From positions 1 through 38,759 of the forward strand of contig JAFDXN010000052.1 of assembly GCA_018267915.1 (NCBI GenBank): DNA of 38,759 bases, in the 5' to 3' direction. Shown piece after piece: positions 32,201 through 38,759 of this stretch. A program made the position numbers and the translations under genes. Position 1 is the stretch's first letter, and the number at the start of each line of letters is the position of its first letter. The notes beneath the pieces are model-generated. The model worked only from the letters and a program-made list of their open reading frames with translations, was not told the DNA's origin and did not search any database. Source of the stretch: Bacteroidota bacterium (GTDB lineage: Bacteria > Bacteroidota > Bacteroidia > Chitinophagales > Chitinophagaceae).

Positions 32201-34018
32201 ATGATGCGAATGACGAAATATGTATTGACACTTCTATTGCTCGGGGCATGCCTCGCCGGCTTTGCCCAGACCGAAACGCTGAAGGATGCCCGCATGTATG
32301 CCGACCTGAAGAATTACGAAAAAGCAACCGGCATTTACGAGAAGCTCTACAAAGACGACCCTTCATCTTCTGATATATACAATGAGTATCTCCAGCTTCT
32401 GCTTACCACCAGGGAGTATAAAACGGCGGAAGCTGTTGTAGCGAAGCAGCAGGCACTGCACCCTCGCAGCCCCATGATAGCGCTCGACATGGGCAATGTG
32501 TATACACAGGAAAAAAAGGAAGGAAAGGCGCGCGAGCAATTTGACAATGCAGTAAGCTACCTGACTGGCGACGATATGCTGACACAGCAAGTGGGCACCG
32601 CATTCAATAATATGGGCAATACCGAATATGCTATCAAAACTTACGAGCGCGGTGCATCCATGATAAGCAACAACTACATCTACAGCGATGCGCTCGCCCG
32701 CCTTTATGCAAAGGCCGGCGACATGGATAAAGCCCTCAATGTCATCATAACAGCGGTGCCGATACAGGTTTACGGTCTGGATAACACTAAGAACCTGCTG
32801 CTGGAGATCATAGGCACTGACGCCACAAAACTCCAACTGACACAAAAAGTGCTCATCAAACGCATCAATGAGCAGCCGGACAATCCATACTATGCCGAAC
32901 TGCTTACATGGATATATACTCAAAAAGGCGACTGGGATGGTGCATTGATGCAGCTGGAAGCCGTTGATGAACGCAACAAGGAGGACGGCAGGCGCTTATA
33001 CAGTTTCGCACATATAGCGGAACACGAAAAGCAATACGAGACGGCGCAAAAAGCGCTCGACGACGTTGTAGCCAAAGGCAACACCGGCAACTTCTACATG
33101 AGTGCACGCTCTGAAAAATTGCGCATGGGCCTGGAAAGGCTGGAAGAAGTGCCGTCTTTCACATCCATGGAGGTAAAAGCATTGGCCGACTCATTTGAGT
33201 CGTACTTCCGCGAATATCCCCAGTATTATGGTTCGGAAGTAGCCTGTAAGTATGCCGAACTGCTGGCGCAATTCGACAATAACCCAACAAAAGCCATTGA
33301 AATTCTGAAGAAGGCTATAGCAGCAGCAGGGATGCAGAAAGACCTGATCGGCAAAGCCAAACTGCAATTGGGCGACTACTACATTCTCTCAGGGAAAACA
33401 TGGGAAGCCTCACTCATATACAGCCAGGTGGATAAAGACTTTAAACAGGATGCCCTGGGCGAAGAAGCACGCTACCGCAATGCAAAGCTCTCCTACTACC
33501 ATGGCGACTTCAAATGGGCGCAGGAACAGTTATCGATATTGAAAGCCGCGACCTCTGAGCTAATAGCTAACGATGCACTCTACCTCTCTGTGCTGATCAC
33601 GGAGAATACGCAGGACAGTAATACTTATCCGCTAAGCCGTTTTGCTTATGCCGATCTTTTGCTCTTTCAGAACAAGGACAAAGAAGCGGAAACACTGCTT
33701 GACAGTATTGCAACCGCTTATCCCAAGCACGACCTGCAGGATGATATACTGATGCTGCATGCCCGCCTCGAAGAGAAGCATCACAATTATCCTAAAGCGC
33801 TGGAATACCTGGCTACTATCCTCGACAAGTATAAGGACGATGTGCTGGGCGATGACGCTGCATTCAAAAGTGCAGAGATATACCTTACCCAGCTACACGA
33901 TAAGGATAAAGCCCAAAAGTACTATGAGCAGGTCCTCATAGACTACCCCGGAAGCACCTATGTGCAAACCGCAAGGAAGCGCCTCGCCGAGCTAAAGCCC
34001 GACAAGCCGGTCCCCTGA
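32201..34018 (+). CDS. Exported tetratricopeptide-repeat protein
   Basis: A 605-residue TPR protein. An export signal (KYVLTLLLLGACLAGFAQ) contains LGAC, so it may be a lipoprotein lipidated at about Cys17, or be cleaved at FAQ. TPR-like pairs run through the whole length (DLKNYEKATGIYEKLYKDDPSS, TAEAVVAKQQALHPRSP, GNTEYAIKTYERGASM, NYPKALEYLATILDKYKDD, DKAQKYYEQVLIDYPGS). Such proteins are scaffolds in the periplasm or outer membrane; the partner is unknown. The first ATG directly abuts the preceding stop, and further Mets at codons 2 and 4 are alternative starts. Confidence 0.78.
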   Translation: MMRMTKYVLTLLLLGACLAGFAQTETLKDARMYADLKNYEKATGIYEKLYKDDPSSSDIYNEYLQLLLTTREYKTAEAVVAKQQALHPRSPMIALDMGNVYTQEKKEGKAREQFDNAVSYLTGDDMLTQQVGTAFNNMGNTEYAIKTYERGASMISNNYIYSDALARLYAKAGDMDKALNVIITAVPIQVYGLDNTKNLLLEIIGTDATKLQLTQKVLIKRINEQPDNPYYAELLTWIYTQKGDWDGALMQLEAVDERNKEDGRRLYSFAHIAEHEKQYETAQKALDDVVAKGNTGNFYMSARSEKLRMGLERLEEVPSFTSMEVKALADSFESYFREYPQYYGSEVACKYAELLAQFDNNPTKAIEILKKAIAAAGMQKDLIGKAKLQLGDYYILSGKTWEASLIYSQVDKDFKQDALGEEARYRNAKLSYYHGDFKWAQEQLSILKAATSELIANDALYLSVLITENTQDSNTYPLSRFAYADLLLFQNKDKEAETLLDSIATAYPKHDLQDDILMLHARLEEKHHNYPKALEYLATILDKYKDDVLGDDAAFKSAEIYLTQLHDKDKAQKYYEQVLIDYPGSTYVQTARKRLAELKPDKPVP

Positions 34019-34057
34019 TAATATTGCGGCACTTTTGTATTTTGACGTTCATAAGCT

Positions 34058-36103
34058 GTGAAACGCTGGCCTTTACATAACCCGCACTTTTGGGAGTCCG
34101 CGCCCTTCTTTCGCCTGCTGATACCATTGGTAGCGGGTATTATATCGTATTCTTTTCTTCAAGTGCCTTTATACAGCGTCCTCGCAGGATTAGCTATAAT
34201 ACTGGCTGCATTCATTATATCCCTCAAATCAAAAAGATCAACATTTTTCTTTTTCAGCTCACAGGCAGCTTTGTTTCTCATATCCTGGCTCTTGTGCTTT
34301 GCAAATGACGTGCGCAACAACAAGCGCTGGTTTGGGCATAAGCTCAATACAGCAGACTTGTTTGAAGCACGCATCACGGAGAGTCCGGTAGAGAAAGAGC
34401 GTAGCTTTAAAATGCGTGTGAGCGTTTTGGCCACATTAGAGCCCGGCCATTTGTCGTCTGCCACAGGCGATGGCTTTGTGTATCTGGTGAAAGACGGCAA
34501 AGCGCCCAAATTCAAAAAGGGCGACATCGTCCTGCTGCCGAACAGGTGGAAACCGATAAAGAATGCAGGTAATCCCTTCGAGTTCGACTATGCTGCATAT
34601 TGCGCGCAGAACAACCTTTATTATCAGCAGAGCCTATCAGCTAAAGACATTGTGCTCTTCCAGGCTGCCGCAACACAGAGCGCCTCTTTTACATCGCGCT
34701 GCCACGACTGGTGCATGCAGCAACTGGCCCGCTACATAGACGACAAACCTACGCTTGGTCTTATACAAGCCATGCTTATCGGCGACGAGGTGAACCTTGA
34801 CAACGAGACGAGGCAGTCCTTTGCAGAGACCGGCATTGTGCATATCATAGCCATCTCCGGTGGCAATGTAGCGATCTTCTTCCTCGCCATCAGCCTACTG
34901 CTCTGGTGGCTGAAGCACAAAAGGCACCAATGGATCAAGTACTTCATCGCACTGCCACTAGTTTGGCTCTATGTACTGATGGCAGGCGCGCCGCCATCAG
35001 CAGTGCGTGCGGCTATTATGTTCTCTTTGCTGGCAATCGGCATCATCCTGCAAAAGAACAACAATAGCCTGAACACTTTGTTGGCCACTGCTTTTGTGCT
35101 ACTCTGCGCTGAGCCCATGTGGTTGTACGCCATTGGCTTCCAATTGTCCTTCATTGCTGTGCTCTCGCTCATACTATTTTACACTCCATCATACAAGCTG
35201 TATACACCCGGCAACAAAATCGTAAAGGCATTGTGGACCACTATTGTAGCCAGCGCTGCTGCCGAGATACTCACCGCACCATTAGTTGTTTACTACTTCC
35301 ACCTCTTCCCACTCATGTTCCTGGTCGCGAATGTGGTAGCCTATCTCTTTATGGGATTAGTGCTGTACATAGGCATGGCGGTACTGCTTTTCTCATTCAT
35401 TCCTATTGTCGCCGGAGCGCTTGGGCAGATTTGTATATGGCTGGTACGCGCATTCGATGCCGTAGTTCATTGGTTGCAACGGCTTAACCCTGAGTCCTTC
35501 TACTACCTTCAGATGGACGCCGTAGAGCTGATACTATTATACGCCCTTATTGCCTCTGTAGCTATCTGGCTGCTACGGAGAGAAAAGAGTGCCATCTTTG
35601 TGGCGCTTGTGGCTTCCTGCGCGTTTCTTTTCCTACTCTGCGATGACCAGCATACTGCTGTCCGGCAGCAAAAGTTCGTGGCATACAACGCAGGTAAGCA
35701 TATACATGCCGAGCTAATAAATGGTAAGCGGTATTCAGTCCTTTACACCGATACCTCGCAGCAGGTGAAGAACGTCTACGCCACTAAGCCTACTCATACC
35801 GCATGGCTGGCATGGCAGCCCGGCGATAACCGGCCACCAACTGATCTATTCAGGGTGGCAGGATATAGTTTGCTGCTTTACCACGATTCTCTATCCTACC
35901 CTGAAAATCTACACCCTGACTACGTCGTGCTTTGTGAGCCCGGCAATATTGATCCTGCGCAACTTTATGAGCGCCTGCATCCACTATGCCTCATTCTGCC
36001 TCAGATGCCGGAGGCCCAGTTGGAACGCTGGAAAGCGATGGCCGGCCGAATGCCCGTTGAACTGCATTACCTCCCTGATGACGGGGCCTTTGTGCTTGAA
36101 TAG
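34058..36103 (+). CDS. comEC: ComEC/Rec2-family DNA uptake channel protein
   Basis: A 681-residue polytopic membrane protein starting at a GTG. Two N-terminal membrane segments precede a soluble OB-like domain (about 95-190, ending WKPIKNAGNPFEFDYAAYCAQN, the DUF4131-type part). The competence domain follows, with VHIIAISGGNVAIF and GAPPSAVRAAIM, and about eight membrane segments. The last ~170 residues are soluble, but no HxHxDH metallo-beta-lactamase motif of the nuclease-like domain was seen, as in several Bacteroidota ComEC proteins. It should move single-stranded DNA across the inner membrane during transformation; other com genes are absent from the window. Confidence 0.85.
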   Translation: MKRWPLHNPHFWESAPFFRLLIPLVAGIISYSFLQVPLYSVLAGLAIILAAFIISLKSKRSTFFFFSSQAALFLISWLLCFANDVRNNKRWFGHKLNTADLFEARITESPVEKERSFKMRVSVLATLEPGHLSSATGDGFVYLVKDGKAPKFKKGDIVLLPNRWKPIKNAGNPFEFDYAAYCAQNNLYYQQSLSAKDIVLFQAAATQSASFTSRCHDWCMQQLARYIDDKPTLGLIQAMLIGDEVNLDNETRQSFAETGIVHIIAISGGNVAIFFLAISLLLWWLKHKRHQWIKYFIALPLVWLYVLMAGAPPSAVRAAIMFSLLAIGIILQKNNNSLNTLLATAFVLLCAEPMWLYAIGFQLSFIAVLSLILFYTPSYKLYTPGNKIVKALWTTIVASAAAEILTAPLVVYYFHLFPLMFLVANVVAYLFMGLVLYIGMAVLLFSFIPIVAGALGQICIWLVRAFDAVVHWLQRLNPESFYYLQMDAVELILLYALIASVAIWLLRREKSAIFVALVASCAFLFLLCDDQHTAVRQQKFVAYNAGKHIHAELINGKRYSVLYTDTSQQVKNVYATKPTHTAWLAWQPGDNRPPTDLFRVAGYSLLLYHDSLSYPENLHPDYVVLCEPGNIDPAQLYERLHPLCLILPQMPEAQLERWKAMAGRMPVELHYLPDDGAFVLE

Positions 36104-36122
36104 GTATATTTTCCACATTCAT

Positions 36123-36130
36123 TAACTTCG
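36123..36130 (+). promoter_or_regulatory. Candidate -7 promoter box of purH
   Basis: TAACTTCG matches TAnnTTTG at all but one position. It lies 22 bases before the purH ATG in the 49-base gap after comEC. Weak evidence; purH could also be read from upstream. Confidence 0.3.
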
Positions 36131-36152
36131 CGGCTCAAACGATCAGATTTAT

Positions 36153-37667
36153 ATGGAGCGCACTATTCAATCGGCATTGATATCGGTATTCTACAAGGAC
36201 GGGCTGGAACCTGTTGTCCGCAGGCTGCATGAGCTGGGGGTGAAACTATATTCCACAGGGGGCACCCAGACTTTCATAGAGCAACTGGGCATACCCTGCA
36301 CTGCCGTTGAAGAAGTGACCAGCTACCCGTCGATACTCGGCGGCCGTGTGAAAACCCTGCACCCAAAAGTGTTCGGCGGCATCCTGGCGCGCCGCGACCT
36401 GGCCGAGGACCAGCAGCATGTGAAGGAATACGAGATACCCATGCTGGACCTGGTGATCGTCGACCTTTACCCCTTCGAAGAGACGGTGCAGAGCACGGAC
36501 GACGAATCGAAGATCATCGAGAAGATAGACATTGGTGGCGTGTCGCTGATACGCGCCGCAGGCAAGAACCACAAAGACGTGGTGATCGTGGCATCGCGTA
36601 CCCAATATAGCGAGCTGCTTGAGTTGCTGAACAAGAGCAATGGCGCTACAACGCTTGGAGAGCGCCGCCGCTTTGCCGCCGCTGCCTTTACCGAGTGCGC
36701 ACACTACGATGTGGCTATCGCTGACTATTTTAACCGTACTGCCGAGGGAGGTAACTTCCAGCTTTCGTATGGAAACAAACAGGTGTTGCGCTATGGCGAG
36801 AACCCGCACCAGCAGGCCGCCTTCTACGGCGACAGCGATGCGCTGTTCAGCAAGCTGAATGGTAAGGAGCTCTCGTACAACAATCTCGTGGACATCGATG
36901 CTGCCTGCCAGATCATATCGGAATTCAGCGGAGCTGCTTTTGCTATCATAAAGCATACCAATGTATGCGGTGTGGCTGAGCGCAGCAATGTAAGCGATGC
37001 ATGGACAGCAGCACTGGCAGGTGATCCTGAAAGCGCGTTTGGCGGTGTACTTATTACCAACCAGACAATAGACAAGGCAGTAGCCGAAAAGATCAACGAG
37101 CTGTTCTTCGAGATACTCATCGCACCTGCATTTGATGAAGATGCACTGGCACTGCTGAAGAGCAAGAAGAACCGCATATTGCTGCAACAAAAAACGCTTT
37201 TCTATCCAACTAAAGAATACAAACGCATCCTCAATGGCGTGCTGGTGCAGGACGCCGACAAGGCCAACTTCGAGACATGGAACGAGGTAGGCGCAAGGCC
37301 GTGTACCGATGCAGAGAAGAGCGACCTGCTGTTTGCCAACATCGTGTGCAAGCACCTGAAGTCGAATGCGATAGCGCTGGTGAAAGACAAGCAACTGGTG
37401 GGCAAGGGCTGCGGACAAACCAGCCGAGTAGATGCACTGCGTCAGGCGCTTGAGAAGGCTAAACAATTCGGCTTTGACCTTAGGGGCGCGGTACTGGCTT
37501 CGGATGCATTTTTCCCCTTCAACGATTGCGTGCAGATGGCCGATGAGGCGGGCATCACTGCGGTGATACAGCCGGGCGGATCGGTGCGGGACAATGACAG
37601 CATCGAGTATTGCAAGACACACGGCATGGCTATGGTGATGACCGGGCTACGCCACTTTAAGCACTAA
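36153..37667 (+). CDS. purH: Bifunctional AICAR formyltransferase / IMP cyclohydrolase
   Basis: Performs the last two steps of de novo IMP synthesis in the cytoplasm. The N-terminal MGS-like cyclohydrolase domain (about 1-145) carries YSTGGT, SYPSILGGRVKTLHPKVFGGIL and VIVDLYPF. The C-terminal transformylase domain has RYGENPHQ (213-220), the catalytic KHTNVCG (Lys267-His268), GGVLITN and the end motif GMAMVMTGLRHFKH. At 504 residues it has normal length. It is followed 16 bases later by the acetyltransferase gene, probably on the same transcript. Confidence 0.97.
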   Translation: MERTIQSALISVFYKDGLEPVVRRLHELGVKLYSTGGTQTFIEQLGIPCTAVEEVTSYPSILGGRVKTLHPKVFGGILARRDLAEDQQHVKEYEIPMLDLVIVDLYPFEETVQSTDDESKIIEKIDIGGVSLIRAAGKNHKDVVIVASRTQYSELLELLNKSNGATTLGERRRFAAAAFTECAHYDVAIADYFNRTAEGGNFQLSYGNKQVLRYGENPHQQAAFYGDSDALFSKLNGKELSYNNLVDIDAACQIISEFSGAAFAIIKHTNVCGVAERSNVSDAWTAALAGDPESAFGGVLITNQTIDKAVAEKINELFFEILIAPAFDEDALALLKSKKNRILLQQKTLFYPTKEYKRILNGVLVQDADKANFETWNEVGARPCTDAEKSDLLFANIVCKHLKSNAIALVKDKQLVGKGCGQTSRVDALRQALEKAKQFGFDLRGAVLASDAFFPFNDCVQMADEAGITAVIQPGGSVRDNDSIEYCKTHGMAMVMTGLRHFKH

Positions 37668-37674
37668 TGCTTAA
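37657..37674. repeat. Small inverted repeat across the purH stop codon
   Basis: TTAAGCA (37657-37663) and TGCTTAA (37668-37674) pair around a CTAA loop that holds the purH stop. It could stall or stabilise the mRNA between purH and the acetyltransferase gene; it is short and AT-rich, so chance is possible. Confidence 0.35.
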
Positions 37675-37683
37675 CACACACAG

Positions 37684-38241
37684 ATGGTATCTATACTGAT
37701 AGATGACGAACTGCTGCTGCGCAGCTTTCAGCCGGAGGACGGTGCAGAACTGTTCCGGGCAGTAGACACGTCACGGCAGCACCTCCGCCCCTGGCTTAAC
37801 TGGGTGGACCCGACGACCAAACCTGAGCATTCCGTACAGTTCATCCATCAATCGCTGCAGCAACTGAATAACCAGGAAGCGATCGCTTTGGGCATCTTCA
37901 GCAAGCAGCATATCATCGGCAGCATAGGCATGCACAACTGGGACCATACGCTCCGCAAAGCACAGCTGGGCTACTGGATAGATGCAGAACATGAGGGGCA
38001 AGGCATTGTGCATCGCTGCATGCAACGCTTCATCAAATTCCTGTTTGAGAAGACTGACCTGAACAAACTAGAGATCCACTTTGTGCCTTCGAACAAACGC
38101 AGTGCGGTTATCGCGGAGCGGTTAGGCTTTAAGACCGAGGGTATCTTGCGGCAAAGCTTTTTGCGGAACGGCATGCTGGAGGATATCGTTATCACAGGAC
38201 TGCTGAAGAGCGAGTGGAAAAATGTTCTGAACCAGGATTAA
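37684..38241 (+). CDS. GNAT-family N-acetyltransferase (RimJ/RimL-like)
   Basis: A 185-residue acetyl-CoA-dependent acyltransferase. LLLRSFQPEDGAELFRAVDTSRQHLRPWLNW is the typical opening of the RimJ/RimL (ribosomal protein Ser N-acetyltransferase-like) group. The acetyl-CoA-binding region is LGYWIDAEHEGQGIVHRCMQRFIKFLF (about 99-125), where a charged-gap-Gly motif lies. The end motif NKRSAVIAERLGFKTEGILRQSF follows. The acceptor cannot be told from sequence. It is the last gene before a gene-free stretch. Confidence 0.85.
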   Translation: MVSILIDDELLLRSFQPEDGAELFRAVDTSRQHLRPWLNWVDPTTKPEHSVQFIHQSLQQLNNQEAIALGIFSKQHIIGSIGMHNWDHTLRKAQLGYWIDAEHEGQGIVHRCMQRFIKFLFEKTDLNKLEIHFVPSNKRSAVIAERLGFKTEGILRQSFLRNGMLEDIVITGLLKSEWKNVLNQD

Positions 38242-38258
38242 ACTGATTAACGGAGTAC

Positions 38259-38282
38259 CCGGTAGTGACAATTACCGGTTTT
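38259..38282 (+). terminator. Weak terminator after the acetyltransferase gene
   Basis: CCGGTA (38259-38264) pairs with TACCGG (38273-38278) around an 8-base loop, followed by TTTT. It lies 18 bases after the stop. The short 6-bp stem makes the call moderate. Confidence 0.5.
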
Positions 38283-38301
38283 GGCATTATTAGTTATTTC
38301 C

Positions 38302-38392
38302 TGTTCAGACAGCCAGACTGGGGCTAAGTTTCTGCTAATCAATTCGTAGCAAAATTTTCATTATTTCCGGTTATTTCCTGTTTGTCTGAACA
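38302..38392. repeat. Long-range inverted repeat with internal direct repeat
   Basis: TGTTCAGACA (38302-38311) and TGTCTGAACA (38383-38392) are perfect complements 71 bases apart. Directly before each lies a copy of GTTATTTCCTGTT in the same orientation (38293-38305 and 38370-38382). A related TTCCTGTTTG occurs again near 38443. Confidence 0.55.
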
Positions 38393-38510
38393 CGATGAAA
38401 GGATCTGAGGATATACAGGATCGTTTTACTTCTGATTCACTTCCTGTTTGCTTCTGATTTTTTCCGAGTGGTTTCAGCAATGCGCCGAACGAGAAAGCGG
38501 GGATAGGCGA

Positions 38511-38602
38511 TCGGGCAAAGAAAAAATAATCGGGCATTGATATTTTGCAAGTAACTGATGAGTAATTATTTACAAAAATCCCCGATGCCCGATTATGCCC
38601 GA
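38511..38602. repeat. Four-copy TCGGGCA inverted repeat cluster
   Basis: TCGGGCA occurs at 38511-38517 and 38530-38536. Its complement TGCCCGA occurs at 38586-38592 and 38596-38602. The inner pair extends to 10 bases (AATCGGGCAT at 38528-38537 and ATGCCCGATT at 38585-38594), with a 47-base AT-rich loop between. The arrangement could fold as alternative stems or bind a protein. Confidence 0.55.
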
Positions 38603-38634
38603 CTTTAACCCTCTGTGGTTTCCAGGTACGGGCA

Positions 38635-38759
38635 TGTCTCGTCCTGATTTTGGTTGACAGTTTAGGTTAGATAATCCTGTCTGAAGTTGACAGTTTAAAA
38701 TTAAATAAAATCCCTATCACTGAAAACTATAACCTTGCTCGCTTTGATCCGGATATGCA
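38635..38759. mobile_element. Possible terminus of an insertion sequence running off the right edge
   Basis: From about 38635 the sequence reads TGTCTCGTCCTGA and then GGTTGACAGTTT, which resembles terminal inverted repeats of IS3-like elements as I remember them (begin TG, contain GTCCTGA, then GGTTGACA). GTTGACAGTTTA recurs at 38686-38697, 33 bases after 38653-38664. No transposase is visible before the window ends and the partner end is outside, so this rests on a remembered resemblance. Confidence 0.25.

Larger units (their letters stand above)
38242..38759. other. Gene-free, repeat-rich stretch at the right edge
   Basis: No convincing open reading frame or RNA gene is seen over 518 bases. 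It holds a weak hairpin after the acetyltransferase gene, a 13-base direct repeat GTTATTTCCTGTT (38293-38305 and 38370-38382), a 10-base inverted pair, a four-copy TCGGGCA/TGCCCGA set, and a duplicated GTTGACAGTTTA near the right edge. The composition is more AT-rich than the genes to the left. A short frame without a usable start codon is open over the last ~85 bases of the plus strand. Confidence 0.6.

Noticed and set aside
36246..37622. A 458-residue open frame antisense to purH
   Set aside because: It lies entirely opposite a clear purH gene, is rich in Cys and His in a way typical of antisense frames of this codon usage, and shows no recognisable motif or promoter.

Overview
The window looks like a chromosomal segment of a Bacteroidota bacterium, most likely of the Chitinophagaceae/Chitinophagales type. 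Supporting signs are a type IX secretion sorting tail at the left edge, promoter -7 boxes of the form TAnnTTTG just before many genes, Bacteroidota-restricted families (DUF4290, an FtsL-like protein of the Bacteroidota form, MraY with a large insertion), a flexirubin/aryl-polyene-type ketosynthase locus, and a futalosine-pathway menaquinone gene. The taxonomic call is inference from gene content; no database was searched.

Layout. (1) 1-106: end of a secreted protein, then a strong bidirectional terminator. (2) 170-6756, minus strand: a compact locus with an O-methyltransferase-like protein, a flavin-dependent halogenase-like protein, a half-size thiolase-fold protein, an active ketosynthase, a catalytically dead ketosynthase partner, and mqnC (menaquinone). 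(3) 6867-9148, minus: signal peptidase I, a 68-residue unknown and a secreted unknown. (4) 9234-9614, plus: a small VOC/glyoxalase-fold protein. (5) 9700-25726, minus: a complete, tightly packed division and cell wall (dcw) operon, mraZ-rsmH-ftsL-ftsI-murE-mraY-murD-ftsW-murG-murC-ftsQ-ftsA-ftsZ, closed by an intrinsic terminator. (6) 25727-26003: a divergent control region with helically phased TGTG boxes pointing outward from a palindrome. (7) 26004-27934, plus: bamD, rpoZ and a YjjG-type HAD nucleotidase; then a DUF721 gene on the minus strand. (8) 28449-38241, plus: DUF4290, murA, two related secreted unknowns, a TPR protein, comEC, purH and a GNAT acetyltransferase. (9) 38242-38759: a repeat-rich gene-free stretch that may run into the end of an insertion sequence.

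How the genes work together. The dcw operon and murA cover most of the cytoplasmic and early membrane steps of peptidoglycan synthesis (MurA, MurC, MurD, MurE, MraY, MurG), the septal glycosyltransferase and transpeptidase (FtsW, FtsI) and the divisome scaffold (FtsZ, FtsA, FtsQ, FtsL). murB, murF and ddl are not in the window. MurE carries the DNPR motif of meso-diaminopimelate-adding enzymes. MurA carries Asp in place of the fosfomycin-target Cys. BamD and signal peptidase I serve envelope biogenesis. The ketosynthase locus probably makes or decorates a polyene or flexirubin-like pigment, but it has no acyl carrier protein, ammonia-lyase or DarA/DarB in this window.

The most interesting signal is the dyad-organised TGTG box array between mraZ and bamD. 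No CRISPR array, tRNA, rRNA or complete transposase was seen.
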